Counted from the first letter of the stretch, positions 8,447-16,394 are shown. The stretch is DNA of 64,000 bases from Streptomyces sp. SLBN-31 (GCF_006715395.1 NZ_VFNC01000001.1:3162001-3226000), one strand, 5' to 3'. The notes: a model not told the origin generated them from the sequence alone. Numbers and translations are program-made.

Positions 8447-9445
8447 ATGACTCGCATCGCCATCAACGGATTCGGCCGCATCGGACGCAATGTGCTGCGC
8501 GCGCTGCTGGAGCGCGACAGCGGCCTGGAGGTCGTCGCCGTCAACGACCTCACGGAACCCGCCTCGCTGGCGCGGCTGCTCGCCTACGACTCGACGGCCG
8601 GCCGGCTCGGCCGCCCCGTGACGGTCGACGGGAACGCCCTCGTCGTCGACGGCCGTCGCATCACGGTGCTCGCCGAACGCGAGCCGGCCGACCTGCCTTG
8701 GGCCGAACTGGGCGTGGACATCGTGCTGGAGGCCACCGGCCGGTTCACCTCGGCCAAGGCCGCGCGCGCTCACCTGGACGCGGGCGCGAAGAAGGTCCTC
8801 GTGAGCGCCCCGTCGGACGGCGCCGACGTCACGCTCGCGTACGGGGTCAACACCGACGCCTACGACCCGGCCGTGCACACGATCGTCTCCAACGCCTCCT
8901 GCACGACCAACGCGCTGGCACCGCTGGCGGCGGTGCTCGACGAACTCGCCGGCATCGAGCACGGTTTCATGACGACCGTGCACGCCTACACGCAGGAGCA
9001 GAACCTGCAGGACGGCCCGCACCGCGACCCGCGCCGGGCCCGGGCGGCCGGGGTCAACATCGTGCCGACCACCACGGGCGCCGCGAAGGCGATCGGGCTC
9101 GTGCTGCCGGGCCTGGACGGCAAGCTGTCGGGCGACTCGATCCGCGTGCCCGTTCCGGTGGGCTCGATCGTCGAGCTCAACACCACGGTCGCGCGCGAGG
9201 TGACACGCGAGGACGTGCTGGCCGCGTACCGCACCGCGGCCGAGGGCCCGCTCGCCGGCATCCTCGAGTACTCCGAGGACCCGCTCGTCTCCTCCGACAT
9301 CACGGGCAACCCGGCGTCGTCGATCTTCGACTCGGCGCTCACCCGGGTCGACGGCCGTCATGTGAAGGTCGTCGCCTGGTACGACAACGAGTGGGGCTTC
9401 TCCAACCGTGTGATCGACACCCTCGGACTCCTGGCCGCCGGCTGA
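8447..9445 (+). CDS. gap: Type I glyceraldehyde-3-phosphate dehydrogenase
   Basis: A 332-residue cytosolic glycolytic enzyme that oxidises glyceraldehyde-3-phosphate to 1,3-bisphosphoglycerate with NAD and phosphate. The Rossmann motif is INGFGRIGRN (6-15). Asp34 in VNDL favours NAD over NADP. The catalytic motif is SNASCTTN with Cys152, and the activating His179 lies in HAYT. GAAAGGGA precedes the ATG. Length and motifs are complete. It is not beside pgk or tpi, so it is probably a second, condition-specific copy rather than the main glycolytic one. A long perfect terminator follows. Confidence 0.95.
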   Translation: MTRIAINGFGRIGRNVLRALLERDSGLEVVAVNDLTEPASLARLLAYDSTAGRLGRPVTVDGNALVVDGRRITVLAEREPADLPWAELGVDIVLEATGRFTSAKAARAHLDAGAKKVLVSAPSDGADVTLAYGVNTDAYDPAVHTIVSNASCTTNALAPLAAVLDELAGIEHGFMTTVHAYTQEQNLQDGPHRDPRRARAAGVNIVPTTTGAAKAIGLVLPGLDGKLSGDSIRVPVPVGSIVELNTTVAREVTREDVLAAYRTAAEGPLAGILEYSEDPLVSSDITGNPASSIFDSALTRVDGRHVKVVAWYDNEWGFSNRVIDTLGLLAAG

Positions 9446-9465
9446 CACGGAGTCGTTTCCGCCCC

Positions 9466-9499
9466 GGCGGCCCGGGACGCGCCCGCGTCCCGGGCCGCC
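9466..9499. terminator. Terminator after gap: 16-bp perfect stem
   Basis: GGCGGCCCGGGACGCG and its exact reverse complement are separated by only two bases, 20 bases after the stop of gap. This is a very stable GC hairpin without a U tail, the usual form of Streptomyces terminators, and it can serve both strands. Confidence 0.8.
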
Positions 9500-9577
9500 G
9501 CGGCGCTCGGGCGACCCGCTCGCGCGGGACACGCGCGCCCGGCGAACCGGGCCGCGTCGTTCAAGGCCGACCGTGGC

Positions 9578-10006
9578 TCAGCCGACCGCGCCGAGATCGG
9601 CGGCCAGCCAGTGCTCCGGCCGCATGCGGACCACGACGTGATCGGCCAGTTCCGCCTCCGCCCACGTCGCGAAGGTGTCGAGGGCCTCTCCGGACAGATA
9701 CCGGCCGGCCATCTCCCGGTGCAGCGCGCCGCTTCCCTCCGCCACTTCGGCGACCGGCCCCTCGACCGACACGTACCGGGTGGTCGGCGAGGTGCGCTGG
9801 ACCAGCAGGCTGAAGCGGCCCGCCGCCCTGATCAGCCGCATCTTCCGGGAGTTCGCGCCGGTGAGGATCCAGGGCAGCCCGCCCGGCTCGTACGCGTACC
9901 AGATCGGGACCAGCAGCGGTCCGCGGTCGTCGCCGGCCGCGACGCCCAGGGCGGCGACATGCGGCTCGGCCAGAAAGCCTTCACGTTCCTCGCGTGACAG
10001 TGCCAT
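9578..10006 (-). CDS. Pyridoxamine-5'-phosphate-oxidase-family (split-barrel) flavoprotein
   Basis: A 142-residue soluble protein of the FMN/F420-binding split-barrel family. It opens with MALSREEREGFLAEPHVAALGVAA and contains GPLLVPIWYAYEPGG, LTGANSRKMRLIRAAGRFSLLVQ and the strand YVSVEGPVAEV, in the usual order. The closest general annotation is pyridoxamine 5'-phosphate oxidase family, where many members are F420-dependent reductases or have no known substrate. Stand-alone gene, convergent with gap. Confidence 0.8.
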   Translation of the reverse strand: MALSREEREGFLAEPHVAALGVAAGDDRGPLLVPIWYAYEPGGLPWILTGANSRKMRLIRAAGRFSLLVQRTSPTTRYVSVEGPVAEVAEGSGALHREMAGRYLSGEALDTFATWAEAELADHVVVRMRPEHWLAADLGAVG

Positions 10007-10051
10007 ACGCCGACTCTAGGCGCGGCCACTGACAACGGACGCGGCGACGGC

Positions 10052-10660
10052 TCACGACCCGGGTGGTGAGAACAGTTCGCCGAAGTACGTGCCCTGTGCC
10101 CAGCGCCTGAGGGCGGAGCCGTCGAGCAGACGGGTGTTGCCCTGGCGCCGTGCCCACTGGACGTCCCGCGCCCGGAAGCTGCCCCGGTGCACGATCAGCC
10201 GGAGGGGTTTCTCCGCGGTCCCGCGATGACGGTGCGGATGCGGCGGATCCTCGTCGGGCAGGGGTTCGGCCACCGGGCGGAACGCCACCTCCAGTTGACG
10301 GCCGCCGCGGTCCTGGGCGCATAAGCGGGGCCGGTCCGGGGCCGGCAGCAGACGCACCCGCCACCCGTCCCTGCGCAGCATGCGCGCGACGGCCAACGCC
10401 AGCCCCTGGGTGTCGAGTTCGAGAAGCTCGTCCGGCGTGTAGTACCCCAGTCGGCGCCGCATACCCGGGCGCCGGCGCCGTACCGCCACCGTGGTGACCA
10501 GGAGCAGGAGGACGACACCGGCGAGGGGCACGCCGGCTCCGGCGGCGCGGTAGCCCGCGGCGAGCGCGGCCGCCAGCGCGCACACCGCCACGACGGCCAC
10601 CGCGAGAGCGGGAAGCACATCGCGGAATGTCGGCCCGGACGTGCTGGATCGGCGCGTCAC
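10052..10660 (-). CDS. Membrane-anchored restriction-endonuclease-like (Mrr-cat) protein
   Basis: A 202-residue protein with two N-terminal hydrophobic helices (about 15-35 and 42-60), then a soluble domain starting LDTQGLALAVARMLRRDGWRVRLL. This resembles the start of the Mrr_cat/RecB-like nuclease fold (helix, then strand), as does the later HRGSFRARDVQWARR segment. The catalytic D-(E/Q)-x-K set is not clearly visible (DRPRLCAQDRGG then QLEVAFRP), so activity is doubtful. The GTG at 10660 follows GAGGGGG; the longer open frame upstream is low-complexity and has no site. The function is unknown. Confidence 0.55.
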   Translation of the reverse strand: MTRRSSTSGPTFRDVLPALAVAVVAVCALAAALAAGYRAAGAGVPLAGVVLLLLVTTVAVRRRRPGMRRRLGYYTPDELLELDTQGLALAVARMLRRDGWRVRLLPAPDRPRLCAQDRGGRQLEVAFRPVAEPLPDEDPPHPHRHRGTAEKPLRLIVHRGSFRARDVQWARRQGNTRLLDGSALRRWAQGTYFGELFSPPGS

Positions 10661-10793
10661 AGTGCCAGCCCCCTCAACACCGCCTGCTTGCAACCGTGTT
10701 GAAGAGATACCCAGCGGGGGACCGGTTGTTCGATCCCGTGGAGCCATTCGGCCACACGCGCGGGCGCACGGAAGCACGGCAGGGGGACGGAAA

Positions 10794-10823
10794 GGCCCGC
10801 GCTCCCCCTCGGGGGCGCGGGCC
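10794..10823. terminator. GC-rich hairpin downstream of the chitinase gene
   Basis: GGCCCGCG pairs with CGCGGGCC, with an inner CCCCC/GGGGG pairing and a short loop, 19 bases beyond the chitinase stop. A likely terminator for the leftward chitinase transcript. Confidence 0.7.
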
Positions 10824-10841
10824 GCGGGACCGTGAGGGCCG

Positions 10842-12056
10842 TCAGCAGGCGCCTTCGTCCTGCCACGGACCCCAGTCGGTGGTGGTCGGCGTCTCGTTCT
10901 GCGTCCACCACTTGGCCTTCCAGTCGTGGTGGTTGTACGAGGCCTCGTCACCGGCGGTGTAGACGGCGGTGGGACTCCAGGCGGTCTTGCACCCCGTCGG
11001 CGTCGGAGTGGGGGTGGGCGTCGGAGTGGGGGTGGTGGACGGCGGGGTGGCACCCGCGAACCGGACCGAGTACTTCGCGAAATCCCAGGAGTTCTGGGCC
11101 ACGCTGGAGCAGGTGCCCGAGGTCCGCCCGCCGTTGTCGACCGGCGTGCACTGGCGGTCGCGGTTGAGGGACCAGAAGGTGAACCGGTCCATGTTGTGAG
11201 CGGTGGCGTAGTCCAGGACGGTCTGGAAGTCGGTCTGGGAGAAGATCTCGCCGGTGTCGCTGCGCCCGTTCATGCCGGAGAAGCCCTCGTGGGCGTAGGC
11301 CGTGGCCTGGTCCCAGCCGAACGTCGACTGGAGGATGGCGTTGAAGTTGGTCAGCGCGCTGGTCTGCGAGGCCGCTCCGTTGAAGCCGCCGTCGAACGGC
11401 ATGATGGAGAAGTTGTTGGGCGTGAAGCCCTGCGACTTGGCCTCCAGCAGCATCTGCTTGCCGAACCAGCCCGTGCCGTCGGCCGTGCCGGCCGTGGTGA
11501 CGGAGACGTACAGGCCTGGGTTGTTCCGCTGGAGGATCTTGGCTGCCCCGATCTCGTTCTTGATCGCCGCCGTGTTCTCGTACTCCGGCTCCTCCAGGTC
11601 GAAGTCGATGGCATGCAGACCGTACTTGGTGATGACCTGCTGGTACGCGGCGGCGGTGGCCGCCGCGTCCGCGCACGTCTGCCCGAGCTTGGTGCCGCCG
11701 TAACCACCGACGGAGATCGACACGTCGCCGCCCTTGCCGCGGACGGTGTCGATGACGGACTGCACGGCGGTGTCGGAGGAGACCGGGGCGGTGCCGCCCC
11801 AGGTGGGGGAGCAGCCACCGCCGTTGGGGGCGAGTACGAAGGCGAGCTGGAAGGCCTTGAGGCCGGTCGCGTCCATGATGGCGGCCGGGTCCAGCGGGTC
11901 GTTGTCAAGGGGCATCAGATAGGGGGCGGCCGCGTACCAGCGGTTGCTGAGTGCGGTGGTCGCGCCCGAGGCGTTGCCCGCCACGAGCGTCGTGGCTCCT
12001 GCGGTGGTCAGCCCGACGGCAGCGGCTGCGCCGAGACATGCGCGAAGACGTCTCAC
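10842..12056 (-). CDS. Secreted GH18 chitinase with C-terminal chitin-binding domain
   Basis: A 404-residue extracellular enzyme that cleaves beta-1,4-GlcNAc bonds in chitin. Residues 1-31 are a signal peptide. The GH18 domain (about 40-330) has the substrate motif SISVGGYGG and the catalytic strand AIDFDLEEPEY, in which Glu155 is the acid and Asp151/Asp153 are its partners. A Thr-Pro linker follows, then a CBM5/12 domain (AWSPTAVYTAGDEASYNHHDWKAKWW...). The GTG at 12056 has GGAGG seven bases upstream; the in-frame ATG further out at 12107 lacks a site. Upstream lie two GGTCTAGACC palindromes typical of DasR control, so expression should follow amino-sugar supply. Confidence 0.93.
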   Translation of the reverse strand: MRRLRACLGAAAAVGLTTAGATTLVAGNASGATTALSNRWYAAAPYLMPLDNDPLDPAAIMDATGLKAFQLAFVLAPNGGGCSPTWGGTAPVSSDTAVQSVIDTVRGKGGDVSISVGGYGGTKLGQTCADAAATAAAYQQVITKYGLHAIDFDLEEPEYENTAAIKNEIGAAKILQRNNPGLYVSVTTAGTADGTGWFGKQMLLEAKSQGFTPNNFSIMPFDGGFNGAASQTSALTNFNAILQSTFGWDQATAYAHEGFSGMNGRSDTGEIFSQTDFQTVLDYATAHNMDRFTFWSLNRDRQCTPVDNGGRTSGTCSSVAQNSWDFAKYSVRFAGATPPSTTPTPTPTPTPTPTGCKTAWSPTAVYTAGDEASYNHHDWKAKWWTQNETPTTTDWGPWQDEGAC

Positions 12057-12124
12057 GGTGTGCCTCCGGTGGGGTGGGGGAAGAGCCCAAGCTTCGTGCC
12101 GCCGCACGGTCCACGTCCATGCTT

Positions 12125-12158
12125 CGGTCTAGACCAAACCCCATTTTGGTCTAGACCA
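12125..12158. promoter_or_regulatory. Twin DasR-like (dre) palindromes before the chitinase
   Basis: CGGTCTAGACCA (12125-12136) and TGGTCTAGACCA (12147-12158) both contain the perfect 10-bp palindrome GGTCTAGACC. Their centres are 22 bases apart, two helical turns. The sequence agrees with the known dre consensus of the GlcNAc-responsive repressor DasR that controls Streptomyces chitinase genes. They lie 70-100 bases upstream of the chitinase start. Confidence 0.85.
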
Positions 12159-12179
12159 TACGAGCTCTTTGCGTACCCC

Positions 12180-12342
12180 TCACGCCCGCTCGACGGGCAC
12201 GCCCGCGCGAAGTGCCCTGGGAATCTCGGCGACCTCGTCCACGACGTCGAGCAGCCGGTCCAGGTCCGCGGCCGAGGCCGCCGAGTCCAGCCTCACCGAG
12301 TAACCGACGCCGGTCGACGTCCAGTTGTCGCCCCCAGCTCGT
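12180..12342 (-). pseudogene. C-terminal gene remnant (possibly OsmC-like)
   Basis: The minus strand encodes about 54 residues ending GYSVRLDSAASAADLDRLLDVVDEVAEIPRALRAGVPVERA followed by a stop at 12180. Codon use (third position almost all G/C) and residue composition look like a real protein C-terminus. No start, ribosome-binding site or N-terminal domain precedes it, and upstream the frame dissolves into the opposite-strand gene at 12478. The ending vaguely resembles OsmC-type proteins, but I am not sure of the family. Confidence 0.35.
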
Positions 12343-12477
12343 GCCGAGGCGCGCAGGCCCGTGTGCCGGGCGTGAGGGGACGTGGGTCGGTCGCCGCGCA
12401 CCCCGGTGCGCTCTACGTCGGCGGCGCCCTCGGGCGGGACGATGCCTGGGCTCGCAACACGACGAGAGGGGTGGGGC

Positions 12478-12777
12478 ATGGCTGTGGTGCTGTCGATGAG
12501 GTGGGCCGGGGTCACACCGGAGCAGTACGACCTGGTGCGGGACGCGGTGGGCTGGGAGGAGGCCGCGCCGACCGGCGCCGAGCTGCATGTCGCCTGGTTC
12601 GACGCGGCGGGGCTGCATGTGGTGGACGTGTGGGAGTCGGAGCAGGCCTTCCAGGCCTTCTTCGCCGAACGGCTCGCCTCGGCGGTCGAGAAGGCGGGCA
12701 TCGTGGGCGAACCCGAGAGCGAGTTCGCCCCGCTGCACAGGCGTTTCGTCGCTCCGGGAGTGACCGGCGCCGCCTGA
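12478..12777 (+). CDS. Small conserved hypothetical protein, 99 aa (dimeric alpha/beta-barrel-like)
   Basis: The ATG at 12478 follows GAGAGGGGTGGGGC. The protein (MAVVLSMRWAGVTPEQYDLVRDAVGWEEAAPTGAELHVAWFDAAGLHVVDVWESEQAFQAFFAERL...) has the beta-alpha-beta pattern and the VDVWESEQAFQAFF segment seen in ABM/ferredoxin-like monooxygenase-fold proteins. Such proteins are often annotated as hypothetical in Streptomyces. No cofactor motif is visible. A strong bidirectional terminator separates it from the GH5 gene. Confidence 0.7.
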   Translation: MAVVLSMRWAGVTPEQYDLVRDAVGWEEAAPTGAELHVAWFDAAGLHVVDVWESEQAFQAFFAERLASAVEKAGIVGEPESEFAPLHRRFVAPGVTGAA

Positions 12778-12786
12778 GTCCTCGTG

Positions 12787-12829
12787 CGCTCGCTCCGGGG
12801 CTGGACCGTCGCCCGCCCCGGAGCGAGCG
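12787..12829. terminator. Bidirectional terminator between convergent genes
   Basis: CGCTCGCTCCGGGG (12787-12800) pairs perfectly with CCCCGGAGCGAGCG (12816-12829) around a 15-base loop. It lies ten bases after the stop of the plus-strand gene and 28 bases beyond the stop of the minus-strand GH5 gene. Confidence 0.85.
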
Positions 12830-12857
12830 AAAGCATCGGGTGCGGCCGGGGCGGTCG

Positions 12858-14606
12858 TCAGGCGACGGTGCCCGTCACCGAACCGCCGGACCTCGTCACG
12901 TGGTACATGACGGTGGCTCCGCTCCAGAAATGGAACGTGAGTGTCGTCTGAGCGCCGTCGCGCAAGGCGTTGAGGTAGTCGGCGGTCAGGGTGATGGCGT
13001 TGCCGGAGTGGTCGGGCGAGAAGGCCACGTTGAACTCCTGGTACGGAGTCCAGCTGGTATTGCCGGCGTTGCTGCCGTCGGCGTACGTGGACTCCATGGT
13101 CGCCAGCAGGTCGCCGCGGAACTGGGTGGGGACGGTGAGGCCGCCGGTGGTGCCGTTCGCGTTCGACAGCATCGGTTTGTCGTACGTGGTCACGTAGATC
13201 TTCCAGGGCAGGCCGGCCGAGAACCGGGCCTCGATGGTCGCATTGGTCCCGTAGGCCCTGTTGCCGGCCAGCCGGGTCAGGGCGGAGGCCGTCAGCGTGA
13301 GCCGGTCACCGGACACGGTGTAGTCCCTGCCCTGGGCGAGTTTCGTGCCGCCCTGCCAAAGCCCCTTGAAGGCCAGCCCGTTGGGGTTCAGGGGCAGTGT
13401 CTGGGCCGTGATCGCGTCCGACTTCGACAGGAACACCCGGTCCGAGGAGGCGGTGCCCGAGCGGGTGGTCCAGGCCGACTTGATCTGGTTGATCAGGTCG
13501 GGGTCGCGCCACTGCAGTGTGCTGCGGTTCAGGAAGTTGAAGGCGTCCCACAGGGCCGTGGTCACTCCGGTGGTGCGCGCCTCGTGTCCGAGCATCTCGA
13601 AGTACTTGAGTCCCTCGCCCTGTTCGACGCGCGGGGGGTGGTTGTAGTCGGGGTAGCTGAGCAGGCCGTACTCACCCATGTAGACCGGGATCCCTTTGGC
13701 GATCAGGGTGTTGCCGATCGCGGTGAAGGTGTCGGTCATGTCCTTCTGCGAGGTGGCGTCGAACCGCGTGCCGCCGGCGATGTTGACGCTGAAGGGATAC
13801 CAGCCGTAGTAGTGCACGGTGGCCACGAGGTTGGGGTCGCTCAGCGAGCCGATCTCGGTGACCAGTGGGTCCATGCGTTCCTGGGAGGGCGTGGAGCCGA
13901 GGCTGGGCAGCATCAGCAGGCGGCTCGCGTTGTTGCCGCCGGACTGGCGCACCACGGTGTGGAACGTGGTGTTGAGTTCGTCGAGGTACTGGTTGCCCTG
14001 GGTGTCGGTGGTGTTGTTGAACTGCGGTTCGTTGATGCTCTCGAACAGCAGGGCCTGCGGCGAGTCCCTGAACTCGGCGGCGATCTGGGTCCAGGTGGCC
14101 TTGAAGCGGGTCAGGACGTTGTCGTGGTCGGTCGGCATCGAGGAGATCCACTGCCACGAGTCGTGGTGGACGTTGATCACCACGTAGAGACCGTCGGCCA
14201 GGGCCCAGTCGACGACCTGCCTGACACGGCTCAGCCAGGTCGCGTCGATCGTGTAGGGGGCGGTGGAGGACTGGTGGCCGCTCCAGGTGACGGGGAGGCG
14301 GACACTGCGGAAGCCCTGGGCCTTGATGGTGTCGAACAGCGCTTTCGTGGCCGGCGGATTGCCCCAGGAGGTCTCGTCCGGGATGGCGTCCAGGGTGTTG
14401 CCGAGGTTCCAGCTGGGCTGCATCGCCGCGACGATGCTCTTCGGGCTGAGCACCCGTGTGGTGGCCGCCGCGGAGGTGCCCGGGCGGCCAGGTGCGGCGA
14501 GCGCGGGGGTGCCGGTCAGCGCGATGGCGGCGACCAGTGTCAGGAGCAGAGCGAGCACACGGCCCGGTCCGTGTCTGCGCTGACCGGGGTGTTGCGTTCC
14601 CTTCAT
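12858..14606 (-). CDS. Secreted GH5 endoglucanase-type glycoside hydrolase with C-terminal X2 module
   Basis: A 582-residue extracellular enzyme for beta-1,4-glucan or mannan-type chains. Residues 1-38 form a signal peptide. The GH5 barrel (about 55-370) shows WNLGNTLDA, GFRSVRLPVTW, the acid/base Glu193 in INEP and the nucleophile Glu312 in MGEYG. Residues from about 385 to 475 (RVFLSKSDAITAQTLPLNPNGLAFKGLWQGGTKLAQGRDYTVSGDRLTL) look like a CBM_X2 module, followed by another beta-rich region. GAGAAAGG precedes the ATG. It starts 84 bases after the GH43 gene on the same strand, so the two may be co-transcribed. The polysaccharide is not fixed by sequence alone. Confidence 0.9.
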   Translation of the reverse strand: MKGTQHPGQRRHGPGRVLALLLTLVAAIALTGTPALAAPGRPGTSAAATTRVLSPKSIVAAMQPSWNLGNTLDAIPDETSWGNPPATKALFDTIKAQGFRSVRLPVTWSGHQSSTAPYTIDATWLSRVRQVVDWALADGLYVVINVHHDSWQWISSMPTDHDNVLTRFKATWTQIAAEFRDSPQALLFESINEPQFNNTTDTQGNQYLDELNTTFHTVVRQSGGNNASRLLMLPSLGSTPSQERMDPLVTEIGSLSDPNLVATVHYYGWYPFSVNIAGGTRFDATSQKDMTDTFTAIGNTLIAKGIPVYMGEYGLLSYPDYNHPPRVEQGEGLKYFEMLGHEARTTGVTTALWDAFNFLNRSTLQWRDPDLINQIKSAWTTRSGTASSDRVFLSKSDAITAQTLPLNPNGLAFKGLWQGGTKLAQGRDYTVSGDRLTLTASALTRLAGNRAYGTNATIEARFSAGLPWKIYVTTYDKPMLSNANGTTGGLTVPTQFRGDLLATMESTYADGSNAGNTSWTPYQEFNVAFSPDHSGNAITLTADYLNALRDGAQTTLTFHFWSGATVMYHVTRSGGSVTGTVA

Positions 14607-14690
14607 CTGCGACCTTTCTCGTTGACCGAGCGGAGGTCCGCCCGTGGGGGGATGGTGAGGACAGGGGGCGAGTAAGGGGATGGGCCGGTT

Positions 14691-16199
14691 TCAGGGGGTG
14701 AGGGGCTCGTAGTCGAACCAGTCGAAGTGGACGGTGCCGGACGCGGCGTACATGCCGATGACCCGGCCGGTGAAGCCGCCGGCCACCTCGGTCGACAGGT
14801 AGCGCCCGTCGAGGGTGCCGAGTTCGGTGAACGTGCCGTCCGGCTCCTCGACGCCGAGCGTGAGCAGGTCCGGGCCGGTGCGGGCATCCCGCTGGGGGGC
14901 GCCGGAGACACGGACGCGCAGGACCACGGGCCCGGCGGGCACCGCCCGGGACGCCACGACCGCGCGCAGCGGGCCGATGCGGGTGAGCAGTCGCACCTCT
15001 CCCTCGGACGCCTCGATCTCGTAGTGGTGGTCCTCGTCCAGCCGGACCGCGAGCCCGCCGCGCCCCTGTGCCGTATCGATCAGGGTGCGCGCCTCGCAGG
15101 TCAGGTGCTGCTGCCGGCGGCCGACGAAGACGACGGCGGGCTCGTCGAGGGAGCCGCCCCGGGCGCGCAGGGTGAGCCAGCCGGACCGCTCCTTGACCGT
15201 GCAGTGCTCTGCCGGACGGTCCCGGAGCGAGATCCACAGCGGCCGCAGCTCGCCGAGGTCGAAGTCGTCCCGGACGGGCTCCACCGGAGCGGGCACGAGC
15301 GGCCACGGGGGCGCGGGCAGGCCGAGTGCCACCTCGCCGACGACCGGCCAGCCGTCCGCCCAGGTCACCGGTGCCAGGAAGGTCTCGCGGCCCAGGACGT
15401 GCCAGCCGGGGGTGCCGCCGCCGGGGCGCACCCCGAGCAGCACCATCCACCAGGAGCCGTCGGGTGCCTGGACCAGGTCCGCGTGCCCGGTGTTCTGCAC
15501 GGGGTGGTCGGTGCCGCGATGGGTGAGGACCGGGTTGGCCGGGCAGGGCTCGAACGGGCCCTCGGGCGTGCGCGCGCGGGCGATGGAGACACCGTGGCAG
15601 CGCTCGGTACCGCCCTCGGCGATGAGCAGGTACCACCAGTCGCCGATCCGGTACAGGTGCGGCGCCTCCGGGGCCTTGGCGCCGGGCATGCCGGACCAGA
15701 GCCTGCGCGAGGGGCCGGACGTGTCCCCGGTCGTGGGGTCGAGGCGGATCTGTGAGACTCCGGCGACCGTGCACCAGCACGTTCCGTCCTCGTCCCAGGC
15801 CAGGTCCGGGTCGATGCCTTGAACACCGGGCAGCAGAACCGGGTCGGACCACGGGCCCGCCGGGTCGGTGGCCGTGACCAGCAGATTGCCGTCGGCGCTG
15901 ACGTTGGTGACGATCAGCCAGAACCGGCCGTCGTGGTGGCGCAGGGTGGGTGCGTAGATCCCGCCCGACGAGGGCGAGTCCAGGGGCAGGCGCAACTGGC
16001 CCGGTCGGTCGAGGGCGTTGCCGACCTGCGTCCAGTGCACCAGGTCCCGGCTGTGGAAGACGGGCACGCCGGGGAAGTACTCGAAGCTCGAGCACGCCAG
16101 GTAGTAGTCCTCGCCGACCCGGCAGATGCTGGGATCGGGGTGGAAACCGGGGATCACGGGGTTGGACACAAGGGCGCGCGCCTGCTGCGTGTCTGACAC
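14691..16199 (-). CDS. GH43 family beta-xylosidase/alpha-arabinofuranosidase-type enzyme
   Basis: A 502-residue five-bladed beta-propeller glycosidase. The GH43 triad is in place: Asp22 in HPDPS (general base), Asp130 or Asp132 in GIDPDLAWDED and Glu178 in KAPEAPHLY (acid). A C-terminal beta-sandwich (about 315-500, DDFDLGELRPLWISLRDRP...) matches the GH43 C2 domain of subfamilies acting on xylo- and arabino-oligosaccharides. No signal peptide, so it probably acts on imported oligosaccharides. The promoter region holds two GAAGCGCTTC palindromes and a CGAAACTTTC element, which suggests LacI-family sugar control. Confidence 0.9.
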   Translation of the reverse strand: MSDTQQARALVSNPVIPGFHPDPSICRVGEDYYLACSSFEYFPGVPVFHSRDLVHWTQVGNALDRPGQLRLPLDSPSSGGIYAPTLRHHDGRFWLIVTNVSADGNLLVTATDPAGPWSDPVLLPGVQGIDPDLAWDEDGTCWCTVAGVSQIRLDPTTGDTSGPSRRLWSGMPGAKAPEAPHLYRIGDWWYLLIAEGGTERCHGVSIARARTPEGPFEPCPANPVLTHRGTDHPVQNTGHADLVQAPDGSWWMVLLGVRPGGGTPGWHVLGRETFLAPVTWADGWPVVGEVALGLPAPPWPLVPAPVEPVRDDFDLGELRPLWISLRDRPAEHCTVKERSGWLTLRARGGSLDEPAVVFVGRRQQHLTCEARTLIDTAQGRGGLAVRLDEDHHYEIEASEGEVRLLTRIGPLRAVVASRAVPAGPVVLRVRVSGAPQRDARTGPDLLTLGVEEPDGTFTELGTLDGRYLSTEVAGGFTGRVIGMYAASGTVHFDWFDYEPLTP

Positions 16200-16224
16200 T
16201 CGGTCGATTCCGTTCTGGATCGTC

Positions 16225-16234
16225 GAAGCGCTTC
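16225..16234. promoter_or_regulatory. LacI-family operator-like palindrome, proximal to GH43
   Basis: The perfect palindrome GAAGCGCTTC lies 26 bases before the GH43 start, just downstream of a tentative minus-strand promoter (TTGTTT at 16275-16270, 17 bases, TACCGT at 16252-16247). It would overlap the transcription start. Confidence 0.6.
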
Positions 16235-16289
16235 ATCTGCCCGCGAACGGTAATGACATGCTTCCGACGAAACAAGAGCCGAAGCGCCG

Positions 16290-16300
16290 CGAAACTTTCT
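16290..16300. promoter_or_regulatory. CGAAACTTTC element upstream of GH43
   Basis: CGAAACTTTCT matches ten of eleven bases of the palindrome CGAAACTTTCG that I recall upstream of Streptomyces xylanase genes. It lies just upstream of the tentative -35 box, between the two GAAGCGCTTC sites. Confidence 0.4.
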
Positions 16301-16345
16301 CTCGCACCCTGAATTGACAGGCCCTGGAGGGCCGGTGAGGCTGTC

Positions 16346-16355
16346 GAAGCGCTTC
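16346..16355. promoter_or_regulatory. LacI-family operator-like palindrome, distal to GH43
   Basis: A second perfect GAAGCGCTTC, set within TGTCGAAGCGCTTCAACA, which extends the symmetry to TGT...ACA. Its centre is 121 bases from the proximal copy, a distance that permits DNA looping by a tetrameric LacI-type repressor. Confidence 0.55.
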
Positions 16356-16394
16356 AACACATTGGGAAGAAGGTCCCTGGTGCCGGACACAAAG

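Noticed and set aside
10052..11053. A 333-residue form of the Mrr-like protein
   Set aside because: The extra N-terminal 131 residues overlap the chitinase gene and terminator and are Pro/Arg-rich. The GTG at 10660 has its own ribosome-binding site.
10926..14675. A 1249-residue plus-strand frame
   Set aside because: It is the complement of the chitinase and GH5 genes. Composition is Gly/Val/Arg-rich without domains, and the minus-strand genes have full motif support.
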